DNA from: Amanita rubescens
Taxonomy: Eukaryota; Basidiomycota; Agaricomycetes; Agaricales; Amanitaceae
Length of the DNA: 64,000 nucleotides
Direction: 5' to 3'
NCBI GenBank assembly: GCA_015039365.1
Contig: WION01000295.1
Span: forward strand, 1-64,000
Positions 33,047 through 43,020 of the stretch are shown here, piece by piece. Numbering within the stretch: position 1 is the stretch's first letter; every line of letters starts with the position of its first letter. Position numbers and translations under genes: made by a program. The notes below the pieces were generated by a model. The model ran no database searches, was not told the DNA's origin, and saw nothing but the letters and a program-made list of their open reading frames with translations.

Positions 33047-34747
33047 CTAGAAATCAGATCGCCATGCAGGGGGAACCTAGGAGCAGATCATGGTGAAATA
33101 TGGAAGTAATAGCTACTAGTACATATGTACTTTGGTGACCGCTGCTTCAACCGCATTCTCTATCGCCCGTCTGCTTCTCAAGATCCGGGCGAGTGTCAAA
33201 CAATCCATGTGATAGATTTGATGGCCACTATAGTTCTCAAGCCCCTTATCCTCTAGATTATAAACGTCCACAATGGTGGAACCACGTGGACAAGATCTGA
33301 GGTTCAAAAACACCTGTTCCGTAGGTCCACGATGCGAGCAATTGCCACTCCATTCGCCAGGCCCATAAGCCTGAAAGTCAGAGTTGCTTGTAATAACTTC
33401 ACATGCCGCATCGGCACATTTGAATCTGAAAGCTACAAGCCGGTACAGGTCTGCTCCTGTAATGAGATCGAATTCCTGCATGTAAGTCATGTCTTCGAGT
33501 GGCTCCGAAAGCGTGTTCAATGCAGCTGATTTTGCTACGTCATCCCAACAGAGGGCCGACGCGATAATATATACTCGGAGAGGCTCTTCATGTAAGAGCG
33601 GAGAAGTCATCAGCTGTTTTCGAAGTCGAGCCTCTATGATGTTCATCCCACGACGGCGTGCTGCGAGAACGACCTGCGTGTATAAACGAGAATTCTGTAT
33701 GTTGACCTCATCCGATACATGATAAATAAGGCCAAGAAGGTGACGGAGCACCTCGCTGTCTTCTGGGACACTGATGATGGCTCGTCCATCCTCGGTTTCA
33801 CCTATCGTTTTTCCCACTGGGATCGTGATGCTGGACTCGGAGAGGGATAGTGCAGACGCCGCACGAACCAAGTCCGCAAGGATGAAGAAGTCGATAAGGT
33901 CTTTCGAACGAAGAACAATATCTGCTTTCGCAGTAGTGTCGAATGGTTTCTGTGCGTTCCGAATCTGCGTTCCGAATGTCGGGGTCGATCTAGAGGGTCT
34001 CGGTAATTTCATCAACTCTGCTTTTACCGCAGAGTCAAATGGTTTTTGTGCCGGGATCGGCGGGACCGGAGCCGGCGCGTCATGTCTGGCGGCGAAGCTC
34101 CATCCCTTCTTCTTTAACCTCCTCTTCACTGCCAACGGTCGCGGACTATCGCATGGCTCGCATCGCATTTTATACTCCAAAAATCGATAGAAATCTGAGC
34201 CTGAAATATTTTTGAGCTCTTGGGTGTGACTGAGCTTATCTAACGGTATCTGGGATGCCTTTTGAGCTGCGACCAACGCAGCATCTTCCCAGCCAAAGTT
34301 CACAGCGACTGCGTACAGATGCAAGGGCCCCTTGTCCATGAGGTGAGAGGTTATTATTTGCGCTCTAAGTCTGTTCTCGATGATGTTCATACTATATTTC
34401 CGAGTCGCTTTGCAAACGCTCAGAAATAGAGGGGCGTCGTCAATCTTTGGTTCGCCTTTGTAGGGGTATATGAAATCGAGGAGGAGACGAAGTGTTTTGC
34501 TCGTCTCTTCGACTGGAATGACGGGAAAGCCGTTCATTTTTTCGTTTGTATCCGTGCCAGAAGGCGAAGCAAATATATTTTTGAAGAACGGCGAAACAAA
34601 GCGCAAGAAGGCTTTGAAGACAAAAAAATTGATGAAATCGGATGAGCGAAGAATGGTGTCCGCGAGGGCTGCGGGGTCGTAGTCGTAGGGTGGCTCGGCG
34701 TACAACAGAGGAGCGCATTCCCGTGAAGATCTTGTTGCGCTCGCCAT
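33047..34747 (-). CDS. Dual-BTB protein, type A of the divergent pairs
   Basis: Exons 33131-34747 and 33047-33076 on the minus strand, 548 residues, the longest type A gene. BTB1 (ALADTILRSSDFINFFVFKA, FPVIPVEETSKTLRLLLDFI), BACK-like LHLYAVAVNFGWEDAALVAA, then an enlarged linker in which the BTB2 leader occurs twice: AQKPFDSAVKAELMKL and, about 25 residues later, AQKPFDTTAKADIVLRSKDL. BTB2 and its BACK-like part follow (EPLRVYIIASALCWDDVAKS, EFDLITGADLYRLVAFRFKC) and LRSCPRGSTIVDVYNLEDKG. The last exon codes VPPAWRSDF. It is head to head with the type B gene at 35095, 347 bp away. Confidence 0.87.
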
Positions 34748-35094
34748 GGCTCAGAGCAGGTAAGAAGATGCTGCGTACGTGGAAATCAGTACAACTTAAA
34801 TCACTTCTAGTGAGCCACTTTACATCCGCGTCCATTATCCAATTGCGAAATGTCGAAGGGAACTCGCAAGTAAGTAGATTCATGGACGTATTGCCTGACA
34901 GCGCAGATATACCGGCCGCTGTGTGTATTACAACAATCCAAGATAACCAGGTTATCTGCAGAAGATTATCCGCAAACTTATCAAGTGAGAACACGCTACT
35001 AACACGCCTCATCGATATCAGCCTGGCGATTCCATGGGGGCTTCGACGTGAGACTCGGTCTAAACATAGAATCTGACCGTTGCAGCGTGCCACC

Positions 35095-36723
35095 ATGAAG
35101 GCAGAGGAACCATTCGACGCTGCCGCTCCCGCGGACACAGTGCTCAGGTCGTCAGATAATGTGCACTTTTACGTGCTCGGAGCATTCCTTCGCTACGTGT
35201 CTCCCACTTTCCGCGATCTGTTTTCGCTCAGTCAAGGGTCAGCGGCAGACGAGAATGAAATTAAGGACGGCTACCCAGTAATCCCACTTCCTGAAGACAG
35301 CAAGACAATCTATTACATTCTCACCGTCATCCATCCATATATTGACAAGCCGAAACTTGACGACAGCCGTCTTTTGGTCAAGGTATGGAGAATGGCTGAA
35401 AAATATGGTATGGATACGGTTGTGGGCAAACTTCAAAAACAGTTGCTTAAGGATCGGTGGATGGAGACTCAACCACACAAAGTGTTTGCCATCGCCACGA
35501 TTTTCGGCTGGAAGGGTGGAGCAGAAAAGGCAAAACAATCGCTCGCTTCGTGGGTATCAATTCCGTATTGCGTCGAATTCGAGGACATAAGTGGTACAGA
35601 CTATTACGAATTGTTGAAGGACCGTTTTCGTGACTGCGAGGGTGCTTCTGACAGTGCCGCAGATAACGTTTCCAGCGATTCCATGCACTCAACTTATTCG
35701 CTCGAGGCCAACGTTCGGGGCGTGTCCGAGCCATTCAACTCTGGTCCAATGACTGATATGATCCTTCGGTCATCGGATGCGGTCGACTTTTACGTGTCCC
35801 GACCATTCCTTCAGACAATTTCGCCCGTCTTTGCCGGGTTCTTTTCCGATACAAAGGGCTCGGATGTCGAATGCGGCCCAAGCGTCATCCACCTCTCAGA
35901 TCACAGCAAGGCGCTTCGCCACTTCCTTCTCTTGCTACATCATCACAACCCACCAACGAATGACCCCGGACTGATTGCTGATATCTGCATGGTAGCCCGG
36001 AAATTCGATATGCCCGCGATCGAGGCAAGGATGAAGGAGCAATTGGTTGCCTCTTCGTCATTGGTTAAAGAACCACTTCGCGTTTACGCAATTGCGATAG
36101 CTCTTGGTTGGGCTGATGTAGCGAAGGCGGCCGCAAAGAACACATTGAACGCACCACTTAAAAAAGCGGTGACCTGTGTGCCTGAATTGCGGCGCATCAC
36201 CGGCGGCGATTTGTATCGCCTAGTGAACTACCGGATCTGTTGTGCGGGGGTAGCACGTGAAATTATCGGGAAAAATCAACTACATCGGGATTTTGGGCCT
36301 AAACGCCTCTTCGCTGGCTTGCGCGACGAGGCGTTATGTGAATTGGAAGAAGCCGGATATCCAGATGCCTATCGATCTGTCAATGTCGAAAAGGACTTGA
36401 CAGCATGCCCACGAGGGTCCACTTATACAAATACCTATGTTCAGTTGATGGACGTGCTCGAACAGCATCACAGATACTATTACTGGCTCGTTAGGGACGT
36501 CATTGGATATGTCAGGTGTCAGAAAAGTGTAGAAGAGGCTATTGAAAAAGGGATAGACAAGGTCGCTATTCTGTCCTGAGCATGTCCGCGATTGAAAGGA
36601 ACGTTGACTTTGATGTACAGGTGCCCCTTGCATTGTCCCCTGCGGGGCCGAATAGATACTCATCACTGCGGGCGATGTTGAATGGAATCAGGATTTCAGG
36701 AGCTGATTCACAAGGGTCGGAAT
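35095..36723 (+). CDS. Dual-BTB protein, type B of the divergent pairs
   Basis: ATG 35095 in a good context (CACCATGA), preferred over the upstream in-frame TTG. Exon 1 runs to 36561 (489 codons); the terminal intron ends at 36620 and the last exon begins VPLALSPAGPN with the first stop at about 36721. BTB1 (SDNVHFYVLGAFLRYVSPTF), MDTVVGKLQKQLLKDRW, HKVFAIATIFGWKGGAEKAK, linker, BTB2 (MTDMILRSSDAVDFYVSRPF), VYAIAIALGWADVAKAAAKN, LRRITGGDLYRLVNYR and LTACPRGSTYTNTYVQLMDV. About 150 bp of BTB1 are almost identical to the type B gene at 26276. The 57-nt linker segment 35650-35706, intron-like in the paralogues, has GA in place of the donor GT and is coding here. Confidence 0.86.
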
Positions 36724-36790
36724 GATGTGAGGTGAAGTGTCGTCATTTGAAATGGATTCGAACACAGAATCAATACCCGGAGTGTTCCAA

Positions 36791-36868
36791 GTTGGATTCA
36801 TTGTATGTAGTAGAAGCGTGGCGAGGGCAATCGAGGAAGAGATAAAAAAGTTTGATATTTCGTCTTGA
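36791..36868 (+). pseudogene. Relic: C-terminal fragment of a type B BTB gene
   Basis: Reads VGFIVCSRSVARAIEEEIKK then FDISS and a stop, matching the last coding residues before the terminal intron of type B genes (VGFVRCCKAVAEAIEEEVDK). No start or BTB domain is attached. It lies between two intact type B genes and suggests that a further copy was lost here by deletion. Confidence 0.65.
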
Positions 36869-37033
36869 GAGGTGCCAGATGAGCTGCGATAAGCCAATGC
36901 ACCGTCAGGTAACCCGCAGAAGGCCGGCCCGAGAACATGCTACCGCTGACAGCCTGCCTCATTGATAACAGCAGGCGTCGATTCCATGTTCAAATACGGT
37001 GATTTGGGCACAGGATCTGACCGTTCTGCCATC

Positions 37034-38614
37034 ATGGCTGAGGCGGCCAAGCCATTTGACTCTACCGCACTCGCAGATACGGTGCTCAGATCGTCAGATG
37101 GTATACACTTCTACGTTCTTGGAGCGCTCCTTCGTTACGTATCTCCCACTTTCCGCGATTTGTTCTCGCTCGGGAGAGGATCAGCGGCAAGTGGGAATGA
37201 GATCAAGGACGGTCATCCGGTTATCCCACTTACTGAAGACAGCAAGACAATCCATTGTCTGCTCTGCCTCATCTACCCATCCATAGACAAACCCGATCTT
37301 GTCGATGGTCGTCTTTTGATCAAGGTATGGAGGATGGCCGAGAAATATGATATGGATGTGGTTGTGGGCAAGGTTCGAAAACATCTGCTCAAGGATGGGT
37401 GGATGAAGAAACAACCACACAGAACGTCTGTCATTTCCAGCATTTTCGGCTGGAAGGATGGGTTAGAAAAGGCGAAGCAGTTACTTGGCCCCAACTCCAA
37501 GTCGCGGGATCTCCCGGTATATTGCGACGAATTGGAGGACCTAACTGGCATAGAATATTACAGCTTGTTGGAGCATCTATCTTATTATGGAAATTCCGAG
37601 CGGCCGGGACGGCAGCAACCGTCGAGAAATCGTGGCGGGAACGATGATACTGCTGTTAGTGCTGGAGATAACATTTCCGTGGATTCCACTCATCCTAATT
37701 CGCTCTAGGTCAACGCCAGTGCATCTAAGCCATTCGACTCTCAAGCAAAGGCCGATATTATTTTTCGGTCGTCGGATGCGATCGACTTTTACGTGTATCG
37801 GCCATTCCTCGAGATGATTTCCCCCGCATTTGAAAAGATATGTTCCTACACAAAGGCCTCGGAATTCGAAAAAGGATTAAGCGTCATCCGCGTCTCAGAC
37901 CATAGCGAAGCGCTTCGCTTCTTCCTCCTCGTATTGCACCAACGTATAGACAAGCCGCCACTGGAGAACCCCGGACTGATTGCTGATATATGCATGGTAG
38001 CCCGAAAATATGAGGTGCCCAGGGTCGAAGCCAGGATGAAGGAGCAATTGACTGCCTCCTCGTCACTAGTTAAAAAACCACTTTGCGTTTATGCCATTGC
38101 AAAGGCTCTTGGTTGGGACGATGTCGCAAAAATGGCTGCAAAGAACACGCTTGGTATACCACTCGAGAATGTAATGACCTGTACACCGGAACTGGAACGC
38201 ATTACTGGTGGGGATTTGTATCGCCTGTTGAAATACCGGACCAAGTGTGAAGAAGTGGCATGCAAAGTCGTCAAGGACAGTGTACTGCATGGGGTTTACG
38301 GATATGTCCTCTTGTCAGCCCTCGACCTTGGGTTGTTCAGCGAGCCAGCAGCTTCCTACAACTTTGAAAAGGAGTTGAAGTCATGCCCACGAGGGTCCAC
38401 GTACACGAAAACCTATGATCGCTTGCTTGACAACCTCAAAAGTCGCCAGCCAAACAGATCTTTCAATGTTCATGAAATTGCTGACATTATTCAATGTCGT
38501 AAACATGTGGCGCAGGCCATCGAAAAAGAGATAGACAAGGTTGTTTTCGCTTCTGCACTGAGCATATCCGCGATAAAGAAAATTGATTTCGATCTACAGG
38601 TAACCATTGAATAA
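37034..38614 (+). CDS. Dual-BTB protein, type B, with an in-frame TAG in the linker
   Basis: ATG 37034 (MAEAAKPFDSTALADTVLRS). BTB1 (DGIHFYVLGALLRYVSPTF), KYDMDVVVGKVRKHLLKDGW, BACK-like part, then a TAG at 37706-37708. Past it, in the same frame, come VNASASKPFDSQAKADIIF, BTB2 (RSSDAIDFYVYRPFLEMIS), VYAIAKALGWDDVAKMAAKN, LERITGGDLYRLLKYRTKC and LKSCPRGSTYTKTYDRL. A 54-nt segment 37655-37708 has a GTTAGT donor, a CTAAT branch-like site and a CTAG acceptor that ends on the TAG; splicing it out keeps the frame and removes the stop. With the terminal intron (38540-38599) the protein is 488 residues ending VTIE. Without splicing it would be a truncated one-BTB protein. Confidence 0.75.
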
Positions 38615-38761
38615 TAAATGCACGCCACGGGCTAGCTTCAGAATCGGTGCCCAAGCGGGGGAAATGAAGTGTCGTCACTAAGGCGGATGATGTTATTTTT
38701 GGCGCATCGATTAGAAGCGTGATCGATATCTGTTGTCACTGCTATACTTGTATTATATACC

Positions 38762-39752
38762 ATGTCAAGCACAATCAAGCGGCATCGTCAGTCGTCTTCT
38801 TCTTCGTCCTCGTCCACTGCGACGGGAGCGCCCACGGGGTCAAATGCGGCGGCTAAAACCGGCGGGACGCCCAAGCCGCAACTTCATCCAGCAAAATCGT
38901 TTAGGATTGTGTCGCCGACTGAGTTGTCACCCCCATGGGGAGGGTCTGGGGTCGATGGTAGTGCGGAACGGCGGTATCCGATGTTGTGTACGCTCCCGCC
39001 GACGTGCACGCATAGGCCTACGCCGCTGGCGAATACAAAGGAACTAGAGTCGCACTATGCGACTTGTCATGCGCATGTGTGTGAGCAAAAGGGGTGTGGG
39101 TGTGTTTTTCCTGAAGCGAGGTTGCTGGAGTTGGTAAGTAGGATAGGTATATGCTAGGCGCAGGTGACGATATCTGGTTCCAGCATTTTACAGAGTGTCA
39201 TGACCCACTGGCCGCGGTTAAGAAGGAAAGGGGGGAGAAGATCGTGCGTCGCGTCTTATTGTAATATGATTCTGGTACTCATGTGGCACGCAGTTTGCAT
39301 GTCACTTGACGACGTGCAATCGTCTGTTCATGACGCCGAAAGCTCGGCGACTACATCTAATACAAGCGCATGGATACCCTAAAGAGTACTTCTTCGCGGT
39401 GACGAACAAAGGAGTGGGAGGGTTGCTAAGGAAATGGGGTGAAGGGGCGAGCATGATCCGGAGAGAATGGAAGCCGCGAGTTAAAAAACAAGGGCAGGAT
39501 ATTGAAATGGAAGACGAAGAATCGGAAGAGTCGGAGGAGGGAGAAGATGAAAGCAGGCAGAGCAGTGACGATGTGATTGTGTATGAGAAGCCGAGCGCAG
39601 GAGCAGAGGACCCGGGAGAGGCTTTGGCACAGCGGATGGATTCCCTATCGCTTGTCCCGCAGTCTGTCCAGTTTGGACGCGGCGGCGGTAAGCGGCGGAC
39701 GCTCGGATGGCGTGGACGTGGGAGAACGGGGATAATGAGAACACGTGGATGA
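38762..39752 (+). CDS. C2H2 zinc-finger protein, ZNF511-like
   Basis: Exons 38762-39133, 39184-39243 and 39294-39752, 296 residues. After a Ser-rich leader the protein has PMLCTLPPTCTHRPTPLANT and ELESHYATCHAHVCEQKGC, then GCVFPEARLLELHFTECHDP, and FACHLTTCNRLFMTPKARRL ending HLIQAHGYPKEYFFAVTN. These are three spaced C2H2-type fingers in the layout of ZNF511. An acidic stretch (MEDEESEESEEGEDE) and a basic Gly/Arg-rich C terminus follow. The function of ZNF511 homologues in fungi is not known to me; nuclear nucleic-acid binding is likely. Both introns are about 50 nt with GT-AG ends. The next gene starts 112 bp downstream on the same strand. Confidence 0.75.
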
Positions 39753-39863
39753 CGTTTCTCTTGTTTGCGTCGAGAATAGGTTGCGCTTGTGGGTGAAGAA
39801 CAATGTATTATTGTCCCTGGGTTTTTAAAAAACGCTAGCGATGAGCAACTTTGCAAATCGACC

Positions 39864-40850
39864 ATGTCTTCCATCGCTGCTTGGGCTGCCGCAGTCCACC
39901 CGGGATCTCCTGCACCACCCTCTCCCTCTTTCATCCAGCCCACACCTGTTGATCTTACTACCCACGGATACACCCCAATATTCATAAACATTCCTTATAC
40001 ACGATCTCCCCCCCGTGCGCTCCCTACATCGCCCAAGCAGCAGCAGCAATCCACTCTTCGTCGTCTCTTTTGCCCACTTTCAAAATCCGTCACAGGTGCC
40101 GGCGCCTCATCCAAAAAACGGAAATACGCTCACGTGCCACCACCACTTTCACTCGCGAATGAGATTGCATTGATGCAATTCGTGAATGGGGGCAGTATCA
40201 ACGCAAACGGAAAACGGGCCATGAAAGCTCGGGAATCTCAGGCAGGCGTTGGTGTCATTTACAAAGATGAAAATGGTCATATCTGGTGGGATGAGGATGA
40301 AAAGTACGAATATGCCCAAGGCCAGGACGTCGATGAGGGGCTCAGCTCCTGCAGGGAGTTTCCCTCACAACAGCGCAGTGCGCCGCTAGCGACGGACACG
40401 GCGTCAACTCTCGTTTCCCATTTGGGTGAAAGGGACATTGTCAAGCTTGCTGAAGAAACCACGTATCCGGTCGTTCCTGGTCTGTCTGTTTTGACTGTGC
40501 CATCGAGGGCAAGAAAATCAGCAGATGGTGCTGTTGAGCATCTGCGCCAGCCCGAGTTTTTAGTCGACGTAGCCCCGTTCGGAACTAGGTTGGCCAATGC
40601 CGCTTCTCCGCGGCCAAAAGATAAAGCAAAGAGACGTCCCGCCCCACTCAAGATCCTTTCTCCCGTTTCATCATCCAAGAAGCCGAGTAATCCTGCTTTA
40701 CCTTCTGCTGGCTTGGGATCAGCGGAAGAGCTAATGCCGCTGCCTCGAGTTCAGATACTGCCGAGCCATGTCGACCACGAGTCTGGTTGGAATCAGTGGC
40801 CTAGACTAGATTTACAAACAATATTTAGAGCTGGAATGAGTAATGAGTAA
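39864..40850 (+). CDS. Unrecognised basidiomycete protein
   Basis: Single frame of 328 residues from the first ATG at 39864 (MSSIAAWAAAVHPGSPAPP). No domain recognised. The N-terminal third is Pro/Ser/Gln-rich with basic residues (SSKKRKYAHVPPPLSLANEI); the segment ANEIALMQFVNGGSINANGK then VIYKDENGHIWWDEDEKYEY looks like a conserved short motif region. The C-terminal half is Ser/Pro-rich with basic patches (PKDKAKRRPAPLKILSP). Probably disordered and nuclear, by composition only. Good codon structure and no introns. Confidence 0.65.
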   Translation: MSSIAAWAAAVHPGSPAPPSPSFIQPTPVDLTTHGYTPIFINIPYTRSPPRALPTSPKQQQQSTLRRLFCPLSKSVTGAGASSKKRKYAHVPPPLSLANEIALMQFVNGGSINANGKRAMKARESQAGVGVIYKDENGHIWWDEDEKYEYAQGQDVDEGLSSCREFPSQQRSAPLATDTASTLVSHLGERDIVKLAEETTYPVVPGLSVLTVPSRARKSADGAVEHLRQPEFLVDVAPFGTRLANAASPRPKDKAKRRPAPLKILSPVSSSKKPSNPALPSAGLGSAEELMPLPRVQILPSHVDHESGWNQWPRLDLQTIFRAGMSNE

Positions 40851-41391
40851 TGAATACGCTTGTATCGCTAACATCTAGATTTTTTGACATCATTTGTATT
40901 TCTTGGGACTTCCTTCACGACTCGCGATGCCTACTTTACCCACATACCAGGAATAATTCATAATATACTTTCGTGTAATAATTGCCAAAATTTTACGGCA
41001 GTTCTAACTGCCAATATTAGCGTAAATGCAAAAGTATATTTATCAACCGTAATTGTAGTGTGACATAAGTAGATAGTTCCAGCCACAGAAGAGTACATCA
41101 TACCCTCTGGACGCCAATAATTTTACCGTTTATCTTTTTTTATGCTGGTGCAAATTTTGTAGCTAGACCCACCATGCTTTGTTATGGTGGGGAACGCCAA
41201 AACTGCACGATATTCCAAGTTCTTTTGTATGAAAAAAGTACAGACGAAGGGTAACAGGTCGAAGTCAAACAAGTTCGGGTGTGAAGGCCAAATAACAGAT
41301 AGAACAACTTGAAGAACTTGTATGCATTGAGATAAAACGAAGGAAAACGAATTCAGAACGACGTATGCGGTTACCGCATACGTCCTTATCA
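40851..41391. other. Intergenic stretch, no gene supported
   Basis: About 540 bp, AT-rich, between convergent 3' ends. Its right part, from about 41190, belongs to the duplicated block shared with about 44280 onward. Confidence 0.45.
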
Positions 41392-43020
41392 TCAGGAGGC
41401 GACGTTTTTCGACGGAATAGCACGTTCAATAGTAGACTCACCGATGAATGTAGGCAGTTCAGATTTAGGTGTAGCCCTATTTTGCGCTACCCTTATCAAT
41501 ATGAGGTTATAAGCGATCAATGAAGTAGGAAAACTCTGGACGCAGAAGTGAGATACGGTCCCCAGCAGCATTTGATTCATTAATGACATACAATAGCGTG
41601 CGTTATCCAGACCACAGAATCGGGACTAGAAATCATCGCGCCAAAGGTGGCAATGCTTGTAACGGTGTTTAATAAACCCGATTCGGCGATAACGCGAATT
41701 ACAAAACAGGCCAGGCGTGGAGACAAAGTATTTCTCCAGATTTTCAATATAATAGCAACTTCATTTCGAATTAATATCGTGGAATGCAGAGTAATCGCCT
41801 CACGTACGTGTTGCATATATGTTTATGGCGGTGGTACTGGCAAAAAACGTACTCAACTCAATTATATCACGTCGATCAATAAGGCCTCCTGATACTACTT
41901 CAGGGACAGTGGCGTTCAAATATGCCATCTCGAGAAGACTTGATATGTTGTATAGCATTAGGAGGAGGGGAAAGAGCGCGATACGCCACGATTTATTGTA
42001 AACCGTCCAACAACGGAAGATCTGTTGCAATACGATGAATAGCAGGCTATATGCTTTGTTTATTCACGAACCAAGACGCCGTCAATTATAATTGTTGTCA
42101 ACATTTCCATAAAATACTGAAGAGAGTTCAATTTGACGATGTAAAATGATTTTTTGAGTTACGTACAGCGATAACACGGAGCATATACAACATACCACTG
42201 TAGCCTTTAAGAACGAGTAACGTAGTTTGAAAAGCAATGCTGAGGTCTGTCACTGCGAAAGCAAAGAGGATGATAGTGATGATCAAGAAGGGCCAATGAA
42301 TCGGCTTGCGCAGCGTTCCGCCATCGTCTGAAAAGACAAGCCATCGTAGGCATATGAGGAACGTGACGAAAAATACACCCGTTACGAATGCCTGCGTAGT
42401 CGTTCCAATGATACACACTTTGACGAATGACAGCATTGAGTCCAGTACATTGTCAAAACCGGCCTTTGGTATTTGTACTTCAGCTGGTCCAACTGCTTTG
42501 AGACTCGATCCGGTGAAGCAGGCCCCTTCTGCTATATAGATGAGTCGAGTGGTTCCTTGTGAATTTCACAACCCACAATTCTATTGGCAGATGACATCGA
42601 TCAGTGACTCTAGGCTGTTGATTAATGATGGAAGTGTTGAAGGGCGGGATTGGAAAGCCGACGCTTGCGATGACCGAGCTCGATTTAAACATCGCTATCT
42701 ATCTGCAGCAATCTCTTTCTGGTCCAATACTCCATACCTCTTTTCTCTGGGTTGGTGCCAGGTGGTGGGTTTCGAATGGGTGGTCATTACTAATAGTGGC
42801 TAATAGTAACAGCACGACATCCAGTGTTGGCACACTGCTCTGACTGACACTCAGGCATGCCAGTGCACATCCCTTAGCCGCTCAAAGGGGCTTCAGGTTC
42901 CGTCACAGCAGATCTAGAAAAGATAATTCATGATTATAAGTAAACAGCAACACGATGAAAGTATAAATGCCTTTCTTCGTCGTGACATTGGACATACGCA
43001 CGTAGTCAGGATTTCGACTG
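41190..43020. repeat. Duplicated block, copy 1 (with 44280-45960)
   Basis: The block containing the membrane-protein gene and its upstream flank recurs about 3 kb further on in the same orientation, with scattered substitutions and small indels. Flank sequences such as gattggaaag...gacgcttgcgat and gaaagtataa...ttggacatacgc occur in both copies. Confidence 0.75.
41392..42520 (-). CDS. Seven-helix membrane protein, copy 1
   Basis: Minus-strand gene of a common Agaricomycete family of unknown function. Exon 1 (to about 42170) includes IPKAGFDNVLDSMLSFVKVC, FVTGVFFVTFLICLRWLVFS and PFLIITIILFAFAVTDLSIA. The next exons give RIALFPLLLMLYNISSLLEM, AITLHSTILIRNEVAIILKI, a block with IRVIAESGLLNTVTSIATFG and DSVVWITHAI, and after a GT-AG intron SFPTSLIAYNLILIRVAQNR followed by a short tail to the stop at 41392. 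The hydrophobic segments fit seven membrane helices with a cytosolic tail. The start is unclear: the frame is open upstream of the Met at 42436 to about 42520. Duplicate of the gene at 44479-45560. Confidence 0.68.

Noticed and set aside
34440..35138. 232-codon minus-strand frame overlapping a BTB gene and the divergent spacer
   Set aside because: It is the shifted frame of the type A gene at 33047-34747 run on through the spacer; no domain and biased composition.
41123..41392. 90-codon minus-strand frame downstream of membrane-protein copy 1
   Set aside because: It follows the gene's stop, has no homologous open frame in copy 2, and shows no domain.
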